From Martinezella rhizogenes (GTDB lineage Bacteria; Pseudomonadota; Alphaproteobacteria; Rhizobiales; Rhizobiaceae), in assembly GCF_007002745.1 (NCBI RefSeq), contig NZ_SGNY01000009.1, positions 124,001-188,000 on the forward strand: a DNA stretch of 64,000 nucleotides. Reading direction: 5' to 3'. Below are positions 55,381 to 63,992 of this stretch, piece by piece. Both the position numbers and the translations under genes were made by a program. Below the pieces are notes generated by a model. That model did no database searches. It saw nothing but the letters and a program-made list of their open reading frames with translations, and had not been told where the DNA came from. Each line of letters opens with the position of its first letter. Position 1 is the first letter of the stretch.

Positions 55381-56418
55381 TTATTGCGGCATCAGAATCT
55401 GCAGCTTCACATCCGTATCCCGTGCCTCCACCGCACGATCAAAACCGGCGATGCTGTCTTCGAAGGGAATGGTTGCGGAAATAAGCGGCTTCAGATCGAC
55501 CTTGCCGGATGCGATGAGGGCAACTGCCCGGTCATAAACGTTGGCGTAACGGAAAACCGTCTCAACCCGAAGCTCCTTGGCCTGCAGGCCAACAATATCG
55601 ACCGGCACCGGATCAACCGGCATACCGACAAGCACGATTGCACCGCCGGGCCGTGCCAGTTTCGCCATGCCAAGCACGGCAGGTGCGGCGCCCGAGCATT
55701 CAAAGACGATGTCGCAGCCCCAGCCGTCCGTAGCAGCTGCCACGGCTTCGGCAAGATTACGCTCGCGGATGTTGACGGTCTCGATACCGTCATAAGCGGC
55801 GATGATATCCAGCTTCGGCTGAGCGAGATCGGCAACGATGACCTTGGCGCAACCGCCGGCAAGTGCTGCCAGCGCCACCATCATGCCGATCGGGCCGGCA
55901 CCGGTGACGACGGCGACATCGCCCGGCTGGATGCGCGCTCTGAGTGCCGCCTGCATGCCGATGGCGAAGGGTTCCACCATGGCGCCTTCGGCAAAGGACA
56001 CATTGTCCGGCAGCTTGTAGGTGAAGGCGGCGGGGTGGATGACCTCAGGCGTGAGGCAACCATGGATCGGCGGTGTCGCCCAGAAGCGAACGGCGGGATC
56101 GACGTTATAGATGCCGAGCTTGGATGCGCGCGACGTCGCGTCGGGAATGCCAGGCTCCATGCAGACACGGTCACCGGCCTTCAGATGCGTCACCTCTGCA
56201 CCGGTTTCGATGACGGTTCCCGACGCCTCATGGCCGAGCACCATGGGAGCATTGACGATGAAATGGCCAATCTTGCCGTGAGTATAATAATGGACATCCG
56301 AGCCGCAGATGCCGACCGTATGGGTGCGGATGCGCACATCCTTCGGTCCGAGTTCACCCGAAATGTCAAAATCCCTGAGCGAGAGCTTGCCTTTTTCTTC
56401 CAGCACCAGTGCTTTCAT
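55381..56418 (-). CDS. Zinc-dependent xylitol/sorbitol-type dehydrogenase
   Basis: A 345-residue medium-chain dehydrogenase. Catalytic zinc ligands are Cys in GICGSD near residue 38 and His-Glu in GHEASG near 63; the Rossmann motif GAGPIGMM is near 172. The four structural-zinc cysteines are absent in the segment after RVCMEPG, as in mammalian sorbitol dehydrogenase. NAD-dependent oxidation of xylitol or sorbitol is likely and matches the neighbouring pentitol operon. ATG at 56418 has GGAGAATGAG upstream. Confidence 0.9.
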   Translation of the reverse strand: MKALVLEEKGKLSLRDFDISGELGPKDVRIRTHTVGICGSDVHYYTHGKIGHFIVNAPMVLGHEASGTVIETGAEVTHLKAGDRVCMEPGIPDATSRASKLGIYNVDPAVRFWATPPIHGCLTPEVIHPAAFTYKLPDNVSFAEGAMVEPFAIGMQAALRARIQPGDVAVVTGAGPIGMMVALAALAGGCAKVIVADLAQPKLDIIAAYDGIETVNIRERNLAEAVAAATDGWGCDIVFECSGAAPAVLGMAKLARPGGAIVLVGMPVDPVPVDIVGLQAKELRVETVFRYANVYDRAVALIASGKVDLKPLISATIPFEDSIAGFDRAVEARDTDVKLQILMPQ

Positions 56419-56672
56419 CTCATTCTCCATGGTTTGCGATACGCCTGGCAGCGAGTTCAATCAGCGTGATGGCGTGCAACTTCGGCAAAAGTAAACAGAA
56501 ATCCACCGGATCGGCCGGTTTTTCTTCACGAGGGAAAAACTGTATCGAGGCGCCCGCGATTTCTCATCACCGGCCGGGCGTCATGGCTTTTCCAGAGCGG
56601 AAAACAGGACATGATTCGTCTGCCCATGCCGGGGCATTGCCTTCCCTGCAGGGCCTAACGAAACACCCCGCC

Positions 56673-57131
56673 CTAGAGCTTTTCACCCGGCAACCGGCTT
56701 GCCTGTTTCACCCACTCAGCGAACTGCGCCTCATCGAAAGCGCCCTCGTGAATATCCAGGTAACGAACCTTCGGCTGCTTCGACGCACCGGGCGGTGGCG
56801 GCTCCAGGGACGCACCGTTGAAGAAACTAACTTTGATATATCTGGCAAAACAGTGAAGGCCGAGGAACCAGACGCCATCCTCCATGCCGTAGAGAGGCGA
56901 GTTCCACTTTACGGCCTTGCGCACGCCCGGCACCAGGTTTTCAATCAGCGCGTCGATCCGCGCTCCGACCGGGCTTTTCCAGCCGGGCATGGCGGCAATA
57001 TAGGCCTGCACCGGCGCATCGCCGTACCCCTTGGCAATCTGTGGATTGCCGCCTGAAAGAAGTTTCGGTGTGACAGCGGAAGCTGTGACCTCCGCGGTTT
57101 CGGCAGCTCTTTCCGGTTTCTTTTCAGCCAT
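56673..57131 (-). CDS. DUF1801-domain protein
   Basis: A 152-residue small protein of the DUF1801 (YdhG/YjbR-like) fold. The domain occupies about residues 45-145, with LVPGVRKAVKWNSPLYG and a FARYIKVSFFNG segment. Members are uncharacterised and widespread. Monocistronic, with 254 and 259 bp of gene-free DNA on its two sides. No function is assigned. Confidence 0.82.
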   Translation of the reverse strand: MAEKKPERAAETAEVTASAVTPKLLSGGNPQIAKGYGDAPVQAYIAAMPGWKSPVGARIDALIENLVPGVRKAVKWNSPLYGMEDGVWFLGLHCFARYIKVSFFNGASLEPPPPGASKQPKVRYLDIHEGAFDEAQFAEWVKQASRLPGEKL

Positions 57132-57319
57132 CTCGTCCCTCCAGTGTCACGCAGTTTCCCGCCGATTTCGCAGGCGTGGGGGAAGCCTGCCACAAAAAGC
57201 GACCGCAGTAAAAAAACTATATTTTATCTACGCCTTTCGCTTCCCGCGCCGGAGGGCATGTTCGAAGCCAGGTTGCAGGCGACACAACCCGATCTGTCGG
57301 CATGAAGATCGAAACAAGG

Positions 57320-57349
57320 GGCACGACCGTGCCAGTCACCCCGACTGGC
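57320..57349 (-). terminator. Overlapping hairpins after the FtsX-type permease gene
   Basis: GCCAGTC/GACTGGC (57331-57337, 57343-57349) and GGCACG/CGTGCC (57320-57325, 57328-57333) share bases, so only one forms at a time. On the minus strand CCTTGTTTC follows. About 40 bases after the permease stop. Confidence 0.55.
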
Positions 57350-57390
57350 CCCCATTCGATAGATCTAAAAACCGTGGCTTATAGGTACTC

Positions 57391-58848
57391 TCAGGCGCGG
57401 AGTGCGGCTGCGGGAGACTGGCGATAGGCAAGCAGCGCCGGTATCGCGGCCAGAACAGCGGCAAAACCCAGCAGGAAAAGCGCAAGGCGCAAATCTTCGC
57501 GGGTGAAGCCGACCGGCAGGATCACGCCACTTTTTGCGGTAAACAGCTGCGCGCCGATATGGGCAGCGCCCAGCCCGAGCAGAAAACCAATGCCGACACC
57601 AAGCGCCACCAGAAAGAAAAGCTCCAGCCAGACGATGGCGAAGACCGAGCCGCGGGGCGCACCGAATGCCCGCAATGCGCCGATCTGCCTGCGCCGTTGC
57701 CCGACATGGATTACCGTTACCAGCATCAACGCTGCCGCCACCAATCCCTGCGAACCGGCAGCGACCGCCCCCAGAACCATCTTGGCATCACCAAGCGTGG
57801 CATAAAGACCCGTCAGTACCTCACCCGGGAAAACGCCAAGCGTGTTGCCGCTGCGATATTCCTGTCTCAGCCGATAAGCATCGGCAATCGTCTTCGGTTT
57901 GACGAGAATGGCCGGCAGGCCGGGCATGTTTTCGCCAAAGGTCTCCACGATCGGCGCATCGGGATCGATGCTGCCATGATGATCGGACTCGGCATGTCCC
58001 GGAGAGGCACCGGGCACCAAAGCAGCTTTTGGCTCCTGCGGCGTGCCGATCTGAATAATGGCATCGGCGTGGCCGGCCTCACCTTCGACATGCGAGTTAC
58101 CATCCCCATGATGTGCCCCGCCTTCATGGGCGTGATCATGGCCATCCTCGTGATGCCCCTCATCACGCGCGGCCGCGTGGCCTTCCCCATGGCTCTCACC
58201 ATGATTCTCCTGCTCGCCCTCGTCATGATCATGGCCATGTTCCTGGCCAAGACCATGGACGTGCCACACAGCCTGAATGGGAACGAGAATGGCGCGATCC
58301 CAGGGGGTGCCGGTCGGCTGCAGCTTGCCGACGGCCTTGTAGGCAATCTCGGTATGGGTGCGGCCGCCGGTTTCGGCGGTGCCATGCATCGGCTTGATCT
58401 CGGCGCCAACGGAGAGGTTGACGGCAGCGCCCAGAAGCGCTTCGCCTTCCAAAGCAAACATCCTGCCCTCGGCAAAACCGGGCGTGGTGTTGCTGACGAG
58501 GCTCGTCGTCGTGCCGACAATGGGATAGCCGGCAAAAGAATCGCCAAATCCGACAGGAGCGGCCCATGCAACACGCGGATCCGCGGCAAGCCGGGTGAGG
58601 ACGGTGCCATCCACCAGCGGCAGGGGCGCCGCCTGCAGGAAGATGGATGAAAGGATCAACTGTGTTTCGCTGCCGGCAGCGCCAACGACGAGGTCGAATT
58701 TATCGGCAGCACGGGCGCTGCCGAGACGCAAAGACCGTTCCTGCAACGTGACCGCCACACCAAGTGCGGTGGCCAGCGCCACCAGCAGAACCACGACGGC
58801 CCCGCCCAGCCACAGGCGACGCAGGTCGGCAAGGATGAAACCGATCAT
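57391..58848 (-). CDS. FtsX/MacB-type ABC permease with a histidine-rich periplasmic loop
   Basis: A 485-residue membrane protein of the FtsX family: one membrane segment at residues 12-35, a long periplasmic domain, then three segments between about 355 and 475. The periplasmic part contains an extreme His/Gly/Asp/Glu-rich insert at about residues 200-290, with more than twenty histidines, which suggests zinc or another divalent metal. Its start overlaps the ATPase gene by four bases. Such permeases usually act in mechanotransmission or release from the membrane rather than import. Role in zinc handling is an inference. Confidence 0.85.
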   Translation of the reverse strand: MIGFILADLRRLWLGGAVVVLLVALATALGVAVTLQERSLRLGSARAADKFDLVVGAAGSETQLILSSIFLQAAPLPLVDGTVLTRLAADPRVAWAAPVGFGDSFAGYPIVGTTTSLVSNTTPGFAEGRMFALEGEALLGAAVNLSVGAEIKPMHGTAETGGRTHTEIAYKAVGKLQPTGTPWDRAILVPIQAVWHVHGLGQEHGHDHDEGEQENHGESHGEGHAAARDEGHHEDGHDHAHEGGAHHGDGNSHVEGEAGHADAIIQIGTPQEPKAALVPGASPGHAESDHHGSIDPDAPIVETFGENMPGLPAILVKPKTIADAYRLRQEYRSGNTLGVFPGEVLTGLYATLGDAKMVLGAVAAGSQGLVAAALMLVTVIHVGQRRRQIGALRAFGAPRGSVFAIVWLELFFLVALGVGIGFLLGLGAAHIGAQLFTAKSGVILPVGFTREDLRLALFLLGFAAVLAAIPALLAYRQSPAAALRA

Positions 58849-59534
58849 GCTGCGATCTCCTTCCGCTCAGTATCGGCAACGAGACGGCCGCCACTGAGGG
58901 TCAGGCGCCGGTCAAGGCGACTGATCAAATGCTGATCGTGGCTCGCGACAATCAGTGTGCTGCCGGTGCTGGCTGCAACGGCAAGCAGCAAATCGCCCAC
59001 CGCCTCGCCACTTTCGAGATCGAGGCTGGCCGTCGGTTCGTCGGCAATGATGACACCGGGGCTGCGCAGCAGCGCCCGGGCGATGGCAACACGCTGCATT
59101 TCACCCCGCGACATGGTCTCGACATGCTGTCCGGGGCGCTTGAGGCCAACGGTCGCAAACAGGGATTCTGCACGTTTTATAAGCTCTGCATTCGCCACGC
59201 GCGACAGGCGGGCCGGCAACAGGATGTTATCCAGTGCAGAGAGACCGGGGAAAAGATGAAACTCCTGCATGACGAGGCCGATATTGGCAGCTCGCCAACG
59301 ATCGCGACGGCCTTCGGCAAGATCAGCGATGTTCTCGTTCCCCCACACGACGCGGCCGGTCTTAACGCGCTCAAGGCCGGCGATGAGGTTGATGAGGGTG
59401 CTCTTGCCCGAACCGGAACTACCCGTGAGCGCCACGTGGCTTCCGGCAGCGATTTCCAGATGGTCGATAACAAGAACCGGAGCCGCCAGTCCGGGAAAGG
59501 AGACGGCAAGATTTTCTATCTTCAGAGGCAGCAT
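58845..59534 (-). CDS. ABC ATPase of the FtsX-type system (LolD/MacB-like)
   Basis: A 229-residue ATPase: Walker A GSSGSGKSTLINLIAGLE near residue 36, LolD-type signature MSRGEMQRVAIARAL near 139 and Walker B VIIADEPTASLD near 157. The start at 59534 places the Walker A at the usual distance; the longer frame runs antisense to nothing useful and is dropped. It lies four bases after the Tat protein gene and overlaps the permease gene. Confidence 0.9.
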   Translation of the reverse strand: MLPLKIENLAVSFPGLAAPVLVIDHLEIAAGSHVALTGSSGSGKSTLINLIAGLERVKTGRVVWGNENIADLAEGRRDRWRAANIGLVMQEFHLFPGLSALDNILLPARLSRVANAELIKRAESLFATVGLKRPGQHVETMSRGEMQRVAIARALLRSPGVIIADEPTASLDLESGEAVGDLLLAVAASTGSTLIVASHDQHLISRLDRRLTLSGGRLVADTERKEIAA

Positions 59535-59538
59535 GGTC

Positions 59539-60003
59539 TCAAACCGTCGCGTATTCTGCCTGGCGAATGCGCAGGAGACTGACGAAACCGGTATCCGGAT
59601 CGGTCCAGGAACCCGTTTCCAGTGTGCCGCGCACTTCGATCGTCTGGCTGGGCTGGGTAAAGGTCTGTTTTTCGCCGAGATAGACGACGACAATATTGTC
59701 CGGCCAGTCTGAATCGGTGGAGCAAAACGGGCAGATCGACATGGGTATTTCGGTGAGCACGAAAAACTGTGCTTCAGCCTTCAGCGGCGGCGCCATGAAG
59801 CCGCGCATGGCGACCTCCTTGCCGTTCAGCTGTTTGACCTTCTCGGAAAACTCCAGCCCGAGAACGCTAACTTTGCCATAGAGCTCATCGAAGGTGATGT
59901 CGCTTTTCGCCTGCGCACGCGTGCCAGCGGCCAGCAGAGGCAGCCCAGCAATGAGACCAAGGGTCTGGCGGCGATTGAACCGCGCCGGATCAGGCTTGCT
60001 CAT
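59539..60003 (-). CDS. Tat-exported DUF3299-like protein
   Basis: A 154-residue protein with a twin-arginine signal (NRRQTLGLIAGLPLLAAG, residues 9-26; cleavage near TRAQA). The mature part resembles DUF3299: LNGKEVAMRGFMAPPLKAEA, then a CPFC cysteine pair (about residue 104) and DNIVVVYL. Such proteins are, as I recall, found in the zinc-regulated Zrg system of Vibrio together with an FtsX-type ABC pair, which is the same set seen here. GGAAGG precedes the ATG at 60003; other in-frame ATGs are 6 and 30 bases upstream. Confidence 0.78.
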   Translation of the reverse strand: MSKPDPARFNRRQTLGLIAGLPLLAAGTRAQAKSDITFDELYGKVSVLGLEFSEKVKQLNGKEVAMRGFMAPPLKAEAQFFVLTEIPMSICPFCSTDSDWPDNIVVVYLGEKQTFTQPSQTIEVRGTLETGSWTDPDTGFVSLLRIRQAEYATV

Positions 60004-60076
60004 GACCATTTTCCTTCCTGAAAGGTCTTTCATCGTCAGCCGTCTTGGCCGGCAATGCAGGACCGTAAATGACGGC

Positions 60077-60103
60077 AAGGGCACGCCATGGTGGCGCGCC
60101 CTT
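60077..60103 (-). terminator. Stem-loop downstream of the alkaline phosphatase gene
   Basis: AAGGGC, one mismatch, CGCCA pair with TGGCG and GCCCTT around a 3-nt loop, 14 bases after the phosphatase stop. There is no immediate T-run, so read-through into the Tat/ABC genes is possible. Confidence 0.5.
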
Positions 60104-60117
60104 ACCCCGTTCAGATA

Positions 60118-61872
60118 TTAGTTGGTCTGCTTGGCACCGAGAGCGAAAGCTTCGGCGAGACCCTTGTAGACATCGCTCTGTTCCATGTAACCGCGGAAGC
60201 CTTCGGCACCCGGTCCTTCGGCCTGCAGCACGACGTCATCAACCGCGTGTACGCCGCTGTCGGAGCTCTTCGGAATGATGCCGGTGACCAGCACGGCACC
60301 GGGAACATCCTTGTATTGCTCGTTGGCGATATATTCCTTCTTTTCGTTCTGGATGGCCGGCGCAAACGGGCCATCGAGCTTCGGACGGAAGGTTTCGTAA
60401 TGATCCGGACCGTTATTGGCGTTCAGGAACAGACGACGCGAAACGTCGACCTTGTCCGGATAGCCGTCGCCGTCCTTGTCTTCGTAGTTCGGGAAACCGG
60501 CTTCGGCATAGGTGCCGACCTTTTCACGCATGTCCGTACCGGGCTTGTCATCATCAACGGTGCCGATGATGGAAACGCCGTGGGTATGGTCACCGGTGAC
60601 GATGATCAGGGTATCAGGGTTCTTGGCCGCAAATTCGCGGGCGACACCGATGGCCTTGTCGAATTCGATCGTATCGACGACAGCGCGATCCCAGTCGAGC
60701 GGATGGGACATCTTGTCGACGTTGGCCGCTTCGACCATCAGGAAGAAGCCTTCCGGGTTCTTCGACAGACTGTCGAGCGCAACCTTGGTCATTTCAACCA
60801 GACCCGGCTGGTCCGGGAACTTGCCCGTGGTGCCCTTTTTCAGGAACTCGCGGTCAAGCGTGGTATCCATGTTGCCGGTGTGGAACAGGCCAAGGATCTT
60901 GCCGGTGTTGGTGCCGGCAGCCGTTGCAAGTTCAGCCTTGCTGGTCGCCAGCGTGTAACCGGCTTCCTTGAACAGGGCGATATAGTCCTTGTCGTCCTTG
61001 CGCTTGGAACCGGCAGTCGCCTGCGGCAGGAAGTAGGCGGAACCGCCGCCGAGAAGCACATCCGGCTTCACGTCGAACAGCATGCCGTTAATGTCGGCCT
61101 TGTCGCCACGCTTGCGGGTATGGGCAACAACGGCAGCCGGCGTCGCATCCTGCAGTTCGGCGGTGGAGATGATGCCGATCGACTTCTTGGTCTGGCGGCG
61201 CAGGGCTTCAGCCAGCGTTTCGACCTTCGGATCGTCAAGCGAAGCCGGAGTACGGTCAGCATAAACGCCGATAGCGTTCACGGCAGTCTTGTGGCCGGTC
61301 ATGTAGGCCGACATGGTATTGGCGCTGTCGGTGGCGACGGCGTCGGTGGCGGAGGTGCCGATGAAGGCAACCGGCGGCACGTCATCCATGTTGAGACGAC
61401 CATTGGCCTTGCCCTCGGTCATGCCCTTGGACATGATACGGGCGGCAGTGCGATGGGCAACCGACAGACCGTCGGCGATCAGGAAGATCACATTCTTGGC
61501 CTTCGCCTGGGCAGGCGTGCCATAAACCGTCCAGGTGACGTTCTTGGTCTCGGAACCGGCCGAAACTTCAACCTTGTAGTCACCGGCATTGGCGAGCGTG
61601 ATGCCGCGCAGGATGACGGCCGAACCAAGAACCTTGTCCTTGTTCTTCTCTTCGGCAACGAACTCAACGTCCTTGCCGAGAACAGCCTTGTAATCCTGAC
61701 CATTGACGGTGATCTTGACGTCTTCCGGCTTTACGACGGCGTCGAATTCCGCTTTGAAATCAAATGGTGAACCGGTCAGGATCGTAGCACGATCAAGCGG
61801 ATAGACCTCGGCGGCCTGAGCGGCGCCGGCAAGAAAGGTCGTAGCGACCAAAGCAGCAACAATTTTGCGCAT
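60118..61872 (-). CDS. phoA: Periplasmic alkaline phosphatase (PhoA family)
   Basis: A 584-residue secreted phosphatase with a signal peptide ending near AAQAAE (residue 23) and an N-terminal beta domain (about 24-130) not present in E. coli PhoA. Metal and catalytic residues follow: IADGLS near 138, nucleophile Ser in ATDSANTMSAYMTG near 190, VEAANVDKMSH near 390 and TGDHTHG near 433. A Pho box 50 to 70 bases upstream predicts induction on phosphate starvation. ATG at 61872 with GAGGGGA upstream is chosen over a start six codons earlier. The enzyme needs zinc, and a possible zinc-related ABC cluster lies just downstream. Confidence 0.93.
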   Translation of the reverse strand: MRKIVAALVATTFLAGAAQAAEVYPLDRATILTGSPFDFKAEFDAVVKPEDVKITVNGQDYKAVLGKDVEFVAEEKNKDKVLGSAVILRGITLANAGDYKVEVSAGSETKNVTWTVYGTPAQAKAKNVIFLIADGLSVAHRTAARIMSKGMTEGKANGRLNMDDVPPVAFIGTSATDAVATDSANTMSAYMTGHKTAVNAIGVYADRTPASLDDPKVETLAEALRRQTKKSIGIISTAELQDATPAAVVAHTRKRGDKADINGMLFDVKPDVLLGGGSAYFLPQATAGSKRKDDKDYIALFKEAGYTLATSKAELATAAGTNTGKILGLFHTGNMDTTLDREFLKKGTTGKFPDQPGLVEMTKVALDSLSKNPEGFFLMVEAANVDKMSHPLDWDRAVVDTIEFDKAIGVAREFAAKNPDTLIIVTGDHTHGVSIIGTVDDDKPGTDMREKVGTYAEAGFPNYEDKDGDGYPDKVDVSRRLFLNANNGPDHYETFRPKLDGPFAPAIQNEKKEYIANEQYKDVPGAVLVTGIIPKSSDSGVHAVDDVVLQAEGPGAEGFRGYMEQSDVYKGLAEAFALGAKQTN

Positions 61873-61908
61873 ATTCCCCTCACGAGACATGTGAAAACCA
61901 CAACCTCT

Positions 61909-61940
61909 CCTAGACCCGCCATATGACAGTTGGATGACTT
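61909..61940 (-). promoter_or_regulatory. Pho box and -10 of the alkaline phosphatase promoter
   Basis: Read on the minus strand: AAGTCAT (61940-61934), CCAA, CTGTCAT (61929-61923), then after eight bases TCTAGG (61914-61909) as a weak -10. Repeat 2 is perfect, repeat 1 has 5 of 7; period 11 bp. Same geometry as the site at 5908. Confidence 0.75.
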
Positions 61941-62050
61941 GCTGATTGCCATGTCGTGAAAGCTGGCGCTGACGGGGAAGCTGTTAGGCGGTGCTCAACA
62001 CGCCGCCGCTGTCCCTTCAGTCGAGAGGTGCCCGCCTGAACGGACGCGCA

Positions 62051-62644
62051 TCAGCCTTTGTGAATGCGCAACCCTTGAAGCAAGGTTCGGAAGCTCTCAA
62101 CCGCCCGTTTGGAAGTCGTCTCAGGATCGTCGGAATTGGCGATCCACTGGGCGGCGCTGCTGCTTGCCGCGTTGATGAAACGGGCACACGCCTCCGGATC
62201 AATATCGGTGATCGTCCCTTCCTGCTTCAGCACATCAAGGCTTCGCGCAACGGCGGAGATACAGCCATTGGCATTTGGCCAGCGGGAGGGATCGCCGAGC
62301 ACGGCCGGTCCATCGCGAAACATGATCCGCTGGATTTCCGGCTCAAGCGCCATGCGGACATAACCGACATTCTCATCGATGAAACCGTCCCACCGGGTCG
62401 CGGCTTTCGACGAGATCTCACAGAGCCTTTTCGTCATCTCCGCGTCAATCTCAGCGACAACCGCCAGCAGCAAGCCCTTTTTATCACCGAAATGGTGATA
62501 GAGAGCGCCACGGGTCAGCCCCGCCTCGGCGGTGAAGTCGTCCATCGACGCTTCGGCATAACCGATGCTGCCAAATGCCTTGCGACCGGCGGACAGCAGC
62601 TTTGCCCGTGTCTCGGCAATCATTTCACTGCGGGGTTTGCGCAT
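62051..62644 (-). CDS. TetR-family transcriptional repressor
   Basis: A 197-residue regulator with the TetR HTH in residues 10-55 (MDDFTAEAGLTRGALYHHFGDKKGLL) and an all-helical ligand domain behind it. GGAGAAAAAA precedes the ATG at 62644; a longer frame is possible but unnecessary. It is divergent from an MFS transporter, with three copies of a palindrome between them: typical repressor-efflux pair, inducible by an unknown small molecule. Confidence 0.93.
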   Translation of the reverse strand: MRKPRSEMIAETRAKLLSAGRKAFGSIGYAEASMDDFTAEAGLTRGALYHHFGDKKGLLLAVVAEIDAEMTKRLCEISSKAATRWDGFIDENVGYVRMALEPEIQRIMFRDGPAVLGDPSRWPNANGCISAVARSLDVLKQEGTITDIDPEACARFINAASSSAAQWIANSDDPETTSKRAVESFRTLLQGLRIHKG

Positions 62645-62661
62645 TTTTTCTCCGTAGTCCA

Positions 62662-62729
62662 CATACATCACGTATATTAGTTGACATACGCGACGTATGC
62701 AATTATCTCATTCACATACGCCACGTATG
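62662..62729. promoter_or_regulatory. Three TetR operator copies over divergent promoters
   Basis: CATACGCGACGTATG (62685-62699) and CATACGCCACGTATG (62715-62729) are CATACG-N3-CGTATG palindromes; CATACATCACGTATA (62662-62676) is a weaker third copy. TTGACA (62681-62686) with TATCTC (62704-62709) drives the transporter, and on the minus strand TTGCAT (62702-62697) with TAATAT (62679-62674) drives the repressor. Both promoters overlap the sites. Confidence 0.8.
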
Positions 62730-62765
62730 TGTGTGGTAGATACTCCCTGAACAAGGTGCATCCCG

Positions 62766-63992
62766 ATGTCTAATCCATACAGAGAAATTTTTAGGGCTCC
62801 GGGCGCGAAGGGCTTTTCCGCCGCCGGCTTCTTTGCCCGCCTGCCAATTGCGATGGCGCCGATCGGCATCGTCGCCATGCTTTCGCAGACCCATGGCGAA
62901 TATTGGCTTGCCGGCGCCGTCTCGGCAACCTTCGCACTCACCAATGCGGCTGCGGCACCGCAGATCTCCCGCCTGGTGGATCGCCAGGGCCAGAGCAGGG
63001 TCCTCATCCCGGCCACCATCATATCGGTCATCGCCTTTGTGGTTCTGATCCTCGCCACGAACCAGAGGTGGCCGGTCTGGACCCTGTTCCTTTCAGCCTT
63101 CCTTGCCGCCGCCATGCCCAGCATCCCCGCCATGATGCGGGCCCGCTGGACGGAAATCTTCCGCGACCGGCCAGAGCTGAACACGGCCTTTGCCTTTGAA
63201 TCCGCCGCCGATGAGCTGGTTTATATTTCCGGCGCATCGCTTTCCGTCGGGCTTGCGGTCTCACTGTTTCCGGAAGCGGGCATGATGATCAGCACGGCCT
63301 CACTGGCACTCGGCACCTTTGCCTTCCTGCTGCAGCGATCGACAGAACCCAAGGTGCGCCCGGTGGAAGGCGGCAAGCGGCAGCAATCGGCCATACGGCT
63401 GCGGCCGGTCCAGATCATCACACTCGCCCTGATCTTCGTGGGCTCGACCTTCGCCACGGCCGAGGTGAGCGCTGTGGCCATCACCAAACAGCTCGGCCAG
63501 CCGGAAGCCGCCAGCCTTGTCATCGGTGTCTATGCCATCGGCTCCTTCGTTGTTGGCCTGCTGCTTGGCGCGATAAATCCAAAAATGCCGTTGCAACGGC
63601 AATTGCTGATCGCCGTCAGCGTCCTTGCGCTTACCGCGCTGCCGCTTCTCTTTGCCACCACGACCGTTGCCCTGCTCGCCTTTGCGGTTTTCCTCAGCGG
63701 CGTTGCAATCTCGCCCATCTTCATCACCGCATTCGGCCTTATCGAACGCCGTGTGCCAGAATCGATGCTGACGGAAGGCGTGACCTGGGTGATGACCGGC
63801 ATCGGTATCGGCATGGCGCTCGGCGCCTTCATCTCCGGCTGGGTCATCGATAATTTCGGCGCCACCAACGGCTTCTGGATGTCCGTTGTTGCCAGCCTTT
63901 CGACAGTCGCCATCATTGGCCTCGGTCAGCGCAGCCTTTCCGGAGAGCAGAGACCCTCCGACCCGGCACGTGCGGTACAGCCCGCGGAATAA
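62766..63992 (+). CDS. MFS transporter, drug-efflux type, TetR-controlled
   Basis: A 408-residue major-facilitator protein with twelve predicted membrane segments. Loop 2-3 reads RLVDRQGQSRVLIP, and the protein resembles the YceL/MdtG-like and Bcr-type single-chain exporters without a diagnostic substrate motif. AAGGTG stands nine bases before the ATG. It is complete within the window. Efflux of a compound sensed by the TetR protein is the likely role. Confidence 0.9.
   Translation: MSNPYREIFRAPGAKGFSAAGFFARLPIAMAPIGIVAMLSQTHGEYWLAGAVSATFALTNAAAAPQISRLVDRQGQSRVLIPATIISVIAFVVLILATNQRWPVWTLFLSAFLAAAMPSIPAMMRARWTEIFRDRPELNTAFAFESAADELVYISGASLSVGLAVSLFPEAGMMISTASLALGTFAFLLQRSTEPKVRPVEGGKRQQSAIRLRPVQIITLALIFVGSTFATAEVSAVAITKQLGQPEAASLVIGVYAIGSFVVGLLLGAINPKMPLQRQLLIAVSVLALTALPLLFATTTVALLAFAVFLSGVAISPIFITAFGLIERRVPESMLTEGVTWVMTGIGIGMALGAFISGWVIDNFGATNGFWMSVVASLSTVAIIGLGQRSLSGEQRPSDPARAVQPAE

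Noticed and set aside
56500..56535. ACCGG/CCGGT hairpin with T-run on the plus strand
   Set aside because: No plus-strand gene ends nearby; both neighbouring genes are on the minus strand and the T-run is on the wrong side, so I did not call a terminator.
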